Assembly (NCBI GenBank): GCA_021819725.1
Contig: JAKAQR010000046.1
Location: 1-18,745, forward strand
DNA length: 18,745 bases
Direction: 5' to 3'
Source of the DNA: Actinomycetes bacterium
Lineage (GTDB): Bacteria; Actinomycetota; Acidimicrobiia; Acidimicrobiales; Acidimicrobiaceae
Part shown: positions 1 through 6,233 of the stretch, one piece after another
How the letters are laid out: each line of letters starts with the position of its first letter
How positions within the stretch are numbered: position 1 is the first letter of the stretch
Notes under the pieces: generated by a model
Told to the model about the DNA's origin: nothing
The model's input: the letters and a program-made list of their open reading frames with translations, nothing else
The model's database searches: none
Position numbers and translations under genes: made by a program

Positions 1-125
1 CGCGTAATCGCATCCCAACGGTCTCCGAAGGTCGTCCCTGGCTCTTGGCCAAGATCGCCTTCGAGCGCGCCTACCTCTTCTCAGCCCGGCACGGCAAGCT
101 GATACCTACCGGCATCGGATGGTGA
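1..125 (+). CDS. C-terminal end of an unidentified protein (5' truncated by the window edge)
   Basis: A reading frame is open from position 3 to a TGA at 123-125, giving the last 40 residues of a protein whose start lies outside the window. Codon third positions are mostly G or C, as in the clear genes here, which supports real coding. The fragment is basic and aromatic (Arg, Lys, Phe, Tyr, Trp) and ends PTGIGW. I do not recognise the family. Position next to sugar genes would fit another glycan enzyme, but nothing in the sequence shows this. The short length keeps the call tentative. Confidence 0.5.
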   Translation, partial: RNRIPTVSEGRPWLLAKIAFERAYLFSARHGKLIPTGIGW

Positions 126-474
126 GGACTGTGGGTCAGACAGTCATGGGCGTGTGGTAATCGAGCGAACGCTGAAGGAGACGGTGTGGTGCAGGTAATG
201 TGCCGTTTTGCATCGTGGTGAGAGCCAAGTGTTCGCGTCGACCCGGCGGCAAGGCTGGGGTTGAGGGTGTAGCCAGATAGGTCCGACGAACTGGTTGTCG
301 GCATCCGGGCTGCGTTAATGGATCCCATTGCGCAAGTGGCTGTCGAACGCGAGAACCATGGGCGTGGGTGGTCGTGATTGGTGATGTGTCATGAACCTGG
401 GCTGTAGGGTGGTCGTGAGAGAAGTCACTCCATCCGTCTTGGTGGGGTGAAAAAGACGGTAGCCTTAACCTGTT
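126..474. other. Intergenic region upstream of the sugar gene cluster
   Basis: About 350 nt with no convincing gene. A - strand frame covers 71-328, but it has no family features and runs over the end of the upstream gene, so it is not called. No tRNA-like or repeat-array structure is visible. A short palindrome AATGG-ATC-CCATT occurs near 317-329, and a longer inverted repeat lies at 434-459 just before the next gene. The promoter of the 475-3257 gene group should be here. One weak candidate is a TAGCCT -10-like hexamer at 460-465, only 9 nt before the ATG; with no Shine-Dalgarno present, this would imply a leaderless or near-leaderless mRNA. Confidence 0.6.
434..459 (+). promoter_or_regulatory. 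Inverted repeat CCGTCTT/AAGACGG just upstream of the 475 gene
   Basis: CCGTCTT at 434-440 is exactly complementary to AAGACGG at 453-459, with a 12-nt loop. There is no T-run after it, so it does not look like an intrinsic terminator. It lies 15 nt before the ATG at 475 and overlaps the place where a -35/-10 pair would sit, so it could be an operator, or a hairpin in the mRNA leader. No regulator is identified. Confidence 0.3.
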
Positions 475-1221
475 ATGGCTAGCAGAGAGAGCGCTCGAAG
501 AGTCGCAAGAGCACAGGCGTCAGGTCGTGGGGCGAAAGTTCGACGTCAGATCCCCGTCGGGTTCTATTCTGCATTGACGGTGATTGTGGTGGCCGGAGTT
601 GCAGTTATTGGCTACTCCAAATACGAGCTCGATCATCCGGCGTCGACAGCTACCGCAGCTGAGCAGCCGGTGATCGGAACGAAATGGCATACCGCGATCG
701 GTTTCGATTCCTGCGGCAAATACTTGCCGGTCCTGGCCAAGACGACCAACGCCAGCAGTGGTGTCACCTCGCTCGGCAACGGCGTTCTCACAGTCGCCCC
801 GAAGGCAAAGAACCAAGAAGGGGCCAATGCGACGCTCGCGTTAGTTCCCCGTGGAGTGCAGGGACTCAAGATCCTCCATGACGGGTTTCAGTTGCCCGGT
901 GGAAGGCCAGTCACCGCGACGGCCGGTTGCGCCGGCAAGCCGGCCCGATTTGGAATTTACGTGTGGTCGTCACTGCTTGCTACCAAACCCACTGTCTATA
1001 GTAACCCAGCAGATGTTCGGTTGCAGAACGATCAGGTTATCACGGTGGCAGTGGTGGCGAAGGGTACGACGCCGCCGCAACCTCCAACAGCGGCGAACCT
1101 GGCGACCGTTGGAACGACGAGTACACCGAGGTCGTCTGTGCCGAGCAAGGTTGCGAGTACAGGTAAAGCGCACAGTGGGAAGTCAACGTCGACATCGAAG
1201 TCATCGGGCAGCAAAAAGTAA
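475..1221 (+). CDS. Membrane-anchored exported protein of unknown function, first gene of the sugar cluster
   Basis: The 248-residue protein has a basic cytoplasmic N-terminus (about 1-27), one hydrophobic segment (about 29-47) and an extracytoplasmic domain (about 50-200). Its tail from about 200 on is a low-complexity Pro/Ser/Thr/Lys stretch of the kind seen in wall-spanning actinobacterial proteins. Cys80 and Cys152 could form a disulfide. The pattern WHTAIGFDSCG (71-81) followed by a G-x-x-x-x-G-x-G segment and GANATL resembles a conserved actinobacterial family often next to mannose-1-phosphate guanylyltransferase genes. As I recall, family members carry several histidines (HTHGDG, HIHP) where this protein has VTSLGNG and LTVAP. 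No Shine-Dalgarno precedes the ATG. The gene ends 11 nt before the next one, so they are probably co-transcribed. Function is unknown; a role in surface glycan assembly is inferred from context only. Confidence 0.8.
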   Translation: MASRESARRVARAQASGRGAKVRRQIPVGFYSALTVIVVAGVAVIGYSKYELDHPASTATAAEQPVIGTKWHTAIGFDSCGKYLPVLAKTTNASSGVTSLGNGVLTVAPKAKNQEGANATLALVPRGVQGLKILHDGFQLPGGRPVTATAGCAGKPARFGIYVWSSLLATKPTVYSNPADVRLQNDQVITVAVVAKGTTPPQPPTAANLATVGTTSTPRSSVPSKVASTGKAHSGKSTSTSKSSGSKK

Positions 1222-1232
1222 GAGGAGGGGAG

Positions 1233-2285
1233 ATGCGAGCAGTCGTTCTCGTCGGAGGGGAGGGCACTCGGCTCCGACCCTTGACGTTCCATACTCCGAA
1301 ACAGATGCTTCGGGTTATTGGTTTCCCAATGCTGGAGCGTGTGCTGCGCCGTTTGCGTGACTTTGGGGTTGATGAGGTTGTGCTCTCGCTCGGGTATCAA
1401 CCGGATGCCTTTCGGCTTGCCTATCCGACCGGCGAGGCTGCTGGTGTTCGTCTGACCTACGCAGTTGAAGAGGAGCCGCTCGACACCGCTGGGGCAATCC
1501 GTTTCGCCGCGGAGAGTGCTGGTATCGACGAGACCTTTCTTGTAGTGAACGGTGATATTTTGACTGACCTCGATGTCAAGGATCTGATGGATTTCCATCT
1601 CGATCGTCGTAGTCTCGCGACGATTGGCCTGGTGCGCGTCGAAGATCCGAGTCAGTTTGGAGTCGTCGTGAAGGACGATCAGGGGCGCGCCCTGCGCTTC
1701 GTGGAGAAGCCGTCAATCGAGACGGCTCCGTCGCACGATATCAATGCCGGCATCTATGTTCTTGAGCCCAGTGCTCTTGAGATGATCCCACAGCGCGGCC
1801 GAATGTCGATCGAGCGGGAGTTGTTTCCGCGACTTGTCGAGGAGGGGAATCTCTTTGCACGAGCGTATGAGTGCTATTGGTTGGATGCAGGCACGCCCAA
1901 GAACTACTACCGGGCTATCCGTGACATCTTGTTCGGTGCTCGTATCGGTGAGTTGGTGCCTGCGACCTCGTGGTACCCAGCCCCGAACCAACCCGATGAC
2001 GCGCATGGGCATTGTTACATTGGCTCCGCAGTGGAGTTGAGTTCGATGTCACGCGTCGTTGGCTCGGTGATCGAGGATGGCGTGGAGATTGCAGAGGGTG
2101 CAACGGTGATCGATTCGATCGTGCTCGAAGGGGCGCGTGTTGGTCCAGGCGCGGTGGTTCGCGGATCAATCGTGGGAGCACGGACGATGGTCCCAGAGGA
2201 TGTCCATCTCGATGATCTTGCAATCGTCGCCGAGAGCACTGAGCTGCGCCCTGGTGATTCGCTCGTTGGTGCCGGACGGCTGTAG
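1233..2285 (+). CDS. NDP-sugar pyrophosphorylase, probably mannose-1-phosphate guanylyltransferase
   Basis: The protein (350 residues) makes a nucleotide sugar from a sugar-1-phosphate and an NTP, with release of pyrophosphate; GDP-mannose is the likeliest product. The N-terminal nucleotidyltransferase domain shows the signature GGEGTRLRPLT (8-18) with Lys23 of the following TPKQ, the metal-binding NGD (106-108), FVEKP (156-160) and the WLDAGTP segment (216-222). Residues about 260-345 form a left-handed beta-helix of hexapeptide-like repeats, usual for bacterial two-domain GDP-mannose or glucose-1-phosphate enzymes. A strong ribosome binding site (GAGGAGGGG, 1222-1230) fixes the ATG. The next gene starts directly after the TAG. 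Guanylyl versus thymidylyl or uridylyl specificity cannot be read with certainty; the GDP-mannose call rests on overall similarity and on a GDP-deoxysugar-type SDR at 8407. Confidence 0.88.
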   Translation: MRAVVLVGGEGTRLRPLTFHTPKQMLRVIGFPMLERVLRRLRDFGVDEVVLSLGYQPDAFRLAYPTGEAAGVRLTYAVEEEPLDTAGAIRFAAESAGIDETFLVVNGDILTDLDVKDLMDFHLDRRSLATIGLVRVEDPSQFGVVVKDDQGRALRFVEKPSIETAPSHDINAGIYVLEPSALEMIPQRGRMSIERELFPRLVEEGNLFARAYECYWLDAGTPKNYYRAIRDILFGARIGELVPATSWYPAPNQPDDAHGHCYIGSAVELSSMSRVVGSVIEDGVEIAEGATVIDSIVLEGARVGPGAVVRGSIVGARTMVPEDVHLDDLAIVAESTELRPGDSLVGAGRL

Positions 2286-3257
2286 ATGGCGCCACCGGTT
2301 CTCGTCACCGGAGGAGCTGGTTTTATCGGCTCCCACCTCGTGGAGCGACTGATCGATGCCGGCTATGAGGTTGATGTGGTCGATAACCTCTCGACTGGCT
2401 CGCTTGCAAATCTGCGGGTAGCTCGCGGCAGGGGAAATCGAGGCTTACACTTTCATAAGCTCGATATCGTCGATGGCGACCTAGCGGCGCTGATGGGACG
2501 GCGACAGCCGATGGCAGTGATCCACTTGGCAGCTAGGGCGGACGTTCGCGAGTCGATGCTAGATCCGCTGGGAGATCTGTCCGCCAATCTCGTCGGATCG
2601 TTGCGAGTGCTCGAAGCGGCCAGACACACCGGTGTATCCAAGGTTATTTTCGCGACGAGTGCGGGGGTCTATGGGGCGGTCGATGCTTCAGAGCTGCCGA
2701 TCCGGGAGGATGTCGTTCACGTGCCGGATTCGTTCTATGGTCTCTCCAAGGATGCTGTGCTCGGATATCTGCGCCTCTATCGGGACAACTTCGACCTAGA
2801 ATACACGGCCCTGATCTTGGCCAACGTGTATGGGCCGAGACAGGGCATGCTGGGTGAGGGCGGGGTAGTGGCAAAATTCGCACAGGCGATCGCGTCAGGA
2901 AGCCCGGCCACCATCATTGGAGATGGCTCACAGACGCGAGATCTCATCTATGTTGACGATGTCGTCGATGCGTTCTATCGGTCGCTGGAACAGGGTGGCG
3001 GCCTGACATTGAATATTGCTACCGGCATCGAGACCTCGATTGCAACGCTGCACAAGGAGATGTACCGAATCGCTGGGTGCGATTACCGTGACCCTCGCTA
3101 TGTGGAGGCTGTTCCTGGAGAGATCATGCGGTCGAGTCTTGACGCGCGCAGGGCGGGATGGTATCTGCGATGGCACGCCGCTACGCCGCTGGAGCGGGGC
3201 CTTGAGAAGGTACTCGACTGGTATGGTGCGCTCCGCCGATCCTCCCAGATCCGCTAA
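2286..3257 (+). CDS. NAD-dependent epimerase/dehydratase, UDP-glucose 4-epimerase-like (extended SDR)
   Basis: This 323-residue extended short-chain dehydrogenase is likely to interconvert nucleotide hexoses in the cytoplasm. The Rossmann NAD-binding motif TGGAGFIG lies at 8-15 and the NAD-ribose-binding acidic residue is Asp33 in VVDNLSTG. Catalytic residues are Ser125 (TSAGVYG), Tyr151 and Lys155 (YGLSK). The substrate-binding region has NVYGPRQ (180-186) and GDGSQTRDLIYVDDV (212-226), typical of GalE-like enzymes acting on UDP-sugars. The ATG immediately follows the stop of the preceding gene, so the two are translationally linked. The 3' end overlaps the convergent cofE stop by 4 nt. Exact substrate is uncertain; 4-epimerase is more likely than 4,6-dehydratase because the catalytic segment lacks the T-D-E signature of dehydratases. 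Confidence 0.85.
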   Translation: MAPPVLVTGGAGFIGSHLVERLIDAGYEVDVVDNLSTGSLANLRVARGRGNRGLHFHKLDIVDGDLAALMGRRQPMAVIHLAARADVRESMLDPLGDLSANLVGSLRVLEAARHTGVSKVIFATSAGVYGAVDASELPIREDVVHVPDSFYGLSKDAVLGYLRLYRDNFDLEYTALILANVYGPRQGMLGEGGVVAKFAQAIASGSPATIIGDGSQTRDLIYVDDVVDAFYRSLEQGGGLTLNIATGIETSIATLHKEMYRIAGCDYRDPRYVEAVPGEIMRSSLDARRAGWYLRWHAATPLERGLEKVLDWYGALRRSSQIR

Positions 3258-3961
3258 CGAAAGAGATCTGAGTGATAGCTTCGCACTACGTCGGTACTGA
3301 TTGAGCCGCGCCCTCGCTGGTGTGTGTTTTCATAGCCACGAACGATGACAAACGGGTTGCGCCCATTCTTACGTTTGACGAGGTCGGCCGCCGCTGCTAG
3401 CTCATCGGCGATGCAGACCTCGGTTGCTTGAAGCACCACACCGTTGTGGTCGAGTGTACCGCGTAGATCGAGAATCGGGTCTAGTCCTGCTATCCCTATG
3501 GCAACGTCGGTAACGCCTGACCTCCAGGTTCTCCCGAAAGTGTCGGTGATAATGACAGCGAGTTCACATTGAGTTCGATGCTCGAGCTGAGCCAAGAGAC
3601 GCCTGGCGCTTCGGTCCGGGTCGATAGGTAGCAGCGTCACAGTTCCAGGATCACTATTGGATCGATCGATGCCAGCGTTGGCGCAGATGAACCCATGATG
3701 TGTTTCGGTGATGGCAAGCGCTCCACGACGACGCAGGATTCGCCTGGACTCCGCGCGCACGAGCGCATCGAAGGCTGTCGGATCGTTGTCTGCGAGAACG
3801 GCGATTCGCCCCTCGGCTTTGGACACCACCTTTTGCGTCACGATCACGATGTCGCCGTCGATCAGGTCGAAGTCGCGCAGGATCAGTGCAGCCAAATCGG
3901 TACCCTCGACGACGTCCTCTTCGAGACTTACGGTGAGGAGCTGGAGATTGGTTTGGGTCAT
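3254..3961 (-). CDS. cofE: Coenzyme F420-0:L-glutamate ligase (CofE / N-terminal FbiB type)
   Basis: CofE adds L-glutamate residues to F420-0 in a GTP- and metal-dependent reaction, completing the deazaflavin cofactor F420. The 235-residue protein has GDIVIVTQKVVSKAEGR (36-52), GFICANAGIDRSN (90-102) and ITDTFGRTWRSG (138-149), all hallmarks of the family. It ends with HSDLFR, which matches the point where the ligase domain of mycobacterial FbiB ends. FbiB carries an additional FMN-binding nitroreductase-like domain of about 200 residues that is absent here; the length matches stand-alone archaeal CofE. The ATG overlaps the cofD stop as ATGA, indicating translational coupling. The end overlaps the convergent epimerase gene by 4 nt, leaving no room for an intergenic terminator. 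Confidence 0.95.
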   Translation of the reverse strand: MTQTNLQLLTVSLEEDVVEGTDLAALILRDFDLIDGDIVIVTQKVVSKAEGRIAVLADNDPTAFDALVRAESRRILRRRGALAITETHHGFICANAGIDRSNSDPGTVTLLPIDPDRSARRLLAQLEHRTQCELAVIITDTFGRTWRSGVTDVAIGIAGLDPILDLRGTLDHNGVVLQATEVCIADELAAAADLVKRKNGRNPFVIVRGYENTHQRGRGSISTDVVRSYHSDLFR

Positions 3962-4911
3962 GCGTTAGCCACTACAAACCTGGCGAGGTCGGTTGCGGAG
4001 GCAAGGTCTTGCATGAGCGTCTGCGTTACCCGGACACCAAAGCCCATCGATTCGATGGAGTCGGTCAAGATCTCGTCGACGGTGTCGATCACGAACTCGC
4101 TGGCGACGTCCGAGTACAGGCCGGCCACCGTTCGTGCATCGTGCTGGGTCATCAGGGAGTCGAGCATGGCAGCCAGTGGACCCTTGACGGCTTCGCCCCC
4201 AATAATTGGAGATATCGCAACGACATCGCCGTTGATTGCACGTTCGGCGAGTTGCTGTCGGATGCCAGACAAGGCGATGATGGGACCGATGGAGAGGATC
4301 GGATTCGACGGAGCGATAATGATACGCCGAGCATTCGAGAGGGCTTCACGAACGGCATTCGTTGGTCGTGCGGCCTCGATCCCGTCATAGCGCACACGCA
4401 GCACTCGCGGTTGATGATGATAGCGCACAAAGTACTCCTGGAAGTCGAGTTCGATAATCTGGTCACCGCCGTCTTCGGCATTGATCTGGACGAGTACCTT
4501 GGTAGCGACCTCATCATCGGTCATAGGGAGGAGACTGGCTGGTAAATTGAGGCGTCGCGCAATCTGGGAGGTGATCGCGGTCAGGCTCTCTCCCGAGTAG
4601 AGCTGTTGCGTGCGGTACATGTGGAGCCCCAGATCTCGGTCACCGAGAGTGAACCATGGATCGTCACCGAGCAGTTCGAGTGTCGCACGAGCCATGAAGC
4701 TCTCATCGCGAACACCCCAGCCTGTCGCCGGATTCACCATGTCTGCAAGTGTGTAGGTGACGGTGTCGAGGTCTGGGCAGATCCGCAGGCCGTAGTGCCA
4801 CCAGTCGTCTCCCGTGTTGACGACCACGACGATCTCCTCGTCGAGTTCGGCGTTGGTCAGTCCGCGCAAAAATTTGGCGGCACCGATGCCACCAGCAAGT
4901 ACAGCAATCAC
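3958..4911 (-). CDS. cofD: 2-phospho-L-lactate transferase (CofD / FbiA)
   Basis: CofD joins the guanylyl-activated phospholactate (or phosphoenolpyruvate) moiety to the deazaflavin FO to form (dehydro)F420-0. The 317-residue product begins MIAVLAGGIGAAKFLRGL, the family's N-terminal GGxGAAK motif, and continues with VNTGDDWWHYGLRICPD (32-48), FTLGDRDLGLH (87-97) and PSNPILSIGPI (201-211). I chose the GTG at 4911 because it is preceded by AAGGAGA (4927-4921) and puts the conserved first strand at the N-terminus. An ATG at 4998 would add 29 basic residues with no family counterpart. cofD and cofE form an ATGA-overlapping operon. A -10-like TAGAAT lies about 60 nt upstream on the - strand. The CofC/FbiD guanylyltransferase and the FO synthase are not in this window. 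Confidence 0.95.
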   Translation of the reverse strand: MIAVLAGGIGAAKFLRGLTNAELDEEIVVVVNTGDDWWHYGLRICPDLDTVTYTLADMVNPATGWGVRDESFMARATLELLGDDPWFTLGDRDLGLHMYRTQQLYSGESLTAITSQIARRLNLPASLLPMTDDEVATKVLVQINAEDGGDQIIELDFQEYFVRYHHQPRVLRVRYDGIEAARPTNAVREALSNARRIIIAPSNPILSIGPIIALSGIRQQLAERAINGDVVAISPIIGGEAVKGPLAAMLDSLMTQHDARTVAGLYSDVASEFVIDTVDEILTDSIESMGFGVRVTQTLMQDLASATDLARFVVANA

Positions 4912-4920
4912 CTCAGTCGA

Positions 4921-4927
4921 TCTCCTT
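4921..4927 (-). promoter_or_regulatory. Ribosome binding site fixing the cofD GTG start
   Basis: On the - strand, AAGGAGA ends 9 nt before the GTG at 4911. No comparable site precedes the ATG at 4998, so this site decides the cofD start. Confidence 0.7.
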
Positions 4928-4972
4928 GTGGTCTGCTGATAACGCGCCAGTCGACGGGGCGCTCGATCATTT

Positions 4973-4978
4973 ATTCTA
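4973..4978 (-). promoter_or_regulatory. Possible -10 element of the cofD-cofE operon
   Basis: The - strand reads TAGAAT here (5 of 6 to TATAAT), within GATAGAATAAAT, an AT-rich patch in otherwise GC-rich DNA. A transcript starting about 7 nt downstream would have a leader of roughly 55 nt ending at the cofD GTG. No good -35 hexamer sits at the usual spacing (TCGTTG with a 17-nt spacer is the best fit), so this is a weak prediction. Confidence 0.35.
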
Positions 4979-5004
4979 TCGATGCGTGCGCGTTGCAACG
5001 AGAT

Positions 5005-5108
5005 GGTCTATCGTTGGTTTTGGAGCGGACCTCGGCGATCGCCGCTAACGTAGACTCGTCTTGTGCGATCGCCTCCGAGTAGAGGCGGTGGAACGGTCGA
5101 TCGTTGGT
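5005..5108. repeat. Phased short repeats in the cofD / glycosyltransferase divergent region
   Basis: GGTCTATCGTTGGT (5005-5018) recurs with one mismatch as GGTCGATCGTTGGT (5095-5108). Between them, GCGATCGCC occurs at 5035-5043 and again at 5065-5073. The four start points 5005, 5035, 5065 and 5095 are exactly 30 bp apart, in the order A-B-B-A. Thirty bp is close to three helical turns, so the motifs face the same side of the DNA, as expected for an operator array. CGATCG-containing words are common in this window, which lowers the surprise of the B motif. Confidence 0.5.
5068..5089 (+). promoter_or_regulatory. Possible mRNA-leader hairpin before the first glycosyltransferase gene
   Basis: ATCGCCTC (5068-5075) can pair with GAGGCGGT (5082-5089) around a 6-nt loop, giving eight pairs including one G-T(U). 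It lies about 30 nt before the GGAGGT ribosome binding site. There is no T-run, so it is not a typical intrinsic terminator. Confidence 0.3.
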
Positions 5109-5118
5109 GCGAGCAATT

Positions 5119-5124
5119 GGAGGT
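5119..5124 (+). promoter_or_regulatory. Strong ribosome binding site GGAGGT with no canonical start codon at the usual distance
   Basis: GGAGGT is followed in the glycosyltransferase frame by GTC (5127), GTC (5130), CGA, GTA, GCA and ATC, none of them a standard start. The first GTG of the frame is at 5157, 32 nt away. The site would best serve a start at about 5130. Confidence 0.6.
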
Positions 5125-5156
5125 AGGTCGTCCGAGTAGCAATCGAGCTCACTGCG

Positions 5157-6233
5157 GTGGTGGGTCGTCGCAGTGGCATTGGAGAGTTTGCCTATCACAT
5201 GGCTGAGTCGGTTGCCCGACACGTTGATGCCGCGGGCTTTATGATCTCGATGCGGGGGCGAGGGAAGTTGCGAGACCTCCTGCCCCCCGGAGTCTCGCAC
5301 CTGAGTCTGGCGCTGCCTGCACGTCCTCTGATGGCTTCGTGGCGATGGTGTTATTGTCCTGATCTTCGTTGGCTCTTCCATGGCTTTGATGTCGTGCACG
5401 GCACGAATTTTGTCGTCCCTCCGTCAAGGGGTATCGCACGGGTAGTGACGGTACATGATCTGACTCCACTGCTGTTTCCCCGTTTTTGTCGGCCCGAAGT
5501 TCTTGGCTTCCCTGCGCTGGTGCGCCACGCGATCCAATCCGGCGCTTATGTCCACACTCCATCTGAGTTTGTACGTCAGCAGGTTCTCGAGTATCTGGAT
5601 GCCGATCCTGAGAGAGTGGTCTCGATAGCCCACGGGATTACGCCACTGGATGCCGACCCTGAACCCCCGCACTTCGCTTCGCTGCTCGATGGTCGCCCTT
5701 GGGTTCTTGCGATGTCGACGCTCGAGCCTCGCAAAGGCCTCGCCAGCCTAGTGAAGGCTTTTGAGGGGATCGCCCCACTGCACCCTGATCTCCTTTTGGT
5801 CCTTACTGGGCAGGCGGGCTGGGGGATCGACGACCTTCTTGGCCAGCTGAAGAACTCATCGATTGCTGAGCGGGTTGTACTGTCGGGTTACGTGTCTGAC
5901 AACGATCGATCTTGGCTCCTGCGAAATGCGACAGTCTTCGCGTACCCGAGCCTCTACGAGGGTTTTGGGCTTCCGCCGTTGGAGGCCATGAGTGTTGGGA
6001 CCCCGGTGGTGTCGACGGACGCGGGTGCGATACCTGAGGTCGTTGGCTCGGCTGCGATCTTGGTGCCACCGAACTCGGTCGATGAACTTGCCGATGCTCT
6101 CACTGAGGTTGTCACCTCGTCGACAACGCGCGCGTCCCTGGTGGAACTTGGTTACGAGCGGGCCCGTCGATACTCATGGCACACCAATGGTGAACAGATG
6201 GCCACTCTCTACAGCCAGGCATCACGACGTTGA
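5157..6233 (+). CDS. GT-B fold glycosyltransferase, family 4-like (first of three in tandem)
   Basis: A cytoplasmic enzyme that transfers a sugar from an NDP-sugar donor to an acceptor, likely with retention. The 358-residue product shows TVHDLTPLLFP (98-108), the donor-domain start MSTLEPRKGL (186-195), and EGFGLPPLE (268-276), the E-x7-E motif with Glu268 and Glu276, followed by GTPVVSTDAGAIPEVVG. The start is uncertain. The GTG at 5157 is the first standard start, but the frame is open back to a TAG at 5124 and reads VVRVAIELTAVVGRRSGIGEF. VAIELTA is the first beta strand expected in this family (the third paralogue has VAIDATS). The strong GGAGGT at 5119-5124 also points to a start at 5127 or 5130, both GTC. 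Either a rare GTC start, a sequence error, or an N-terminally shortened protein is possible. The stop overlaps the next gene. Confidence 0.85.
   Translation: MVGRRSGIGEFAYHMAESVARHVDAAGFMISMRGRGKLRDLLPPGVSHLSLALPARPLMASWRWCYCPDLRWLFHGFDVVHGTNFVVPPSRGIARVVTVHDLTPLLFPRFCRPEVLGFPALVRHAIQSGAYVHTPSEFVRQQVLEYLDADPERVVSIAHGITPLDADPEPPHFASLLDGRPWVLAMSTLEPRKGLASLVKAFEGIAPLHPDLLLVLTGQAGWGIDDLLGQLKNSSIAERVVLSGYVSDNDRSWLLRNATVFAYPSLYEGFGLPPLEAMSVGTPVVSTDAGAIPEVVGSAAILVPPNSVDELADALTEVVTSSTTRASLVELGYERARRYSWHTNGEQMATLYSQASRR

Noticed and set aside
1032..1598. 188-residue - strand open frame over the nucleotidyltransferase start
   Set aside because: It covers the signature motif region of the + strand gene in antisense and shows no family features.
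3695..4545. Long + strand open frames over the cofD-cofE genes
   Set aside because: They are antisense to two well supported F420 genes and contain no family motif or ribosome binding site.
4912..4998. Upstream ATG extension of CofD by 29 residues
   Set aside because: The GTG at 4911 has a proper ribosome binding site and begins the protein exactly at the conserved first strand.
4971..5399. - strand open frame spanning the cofD upstream region and the start of the first glycosyltransferase
   Set aside because: Its sequence lacks any recognisable domain, and most of it is antisense to the conserved N-terminus of the glycosyltransferase. The motif repeats in it are better explained as regulatory DNA.
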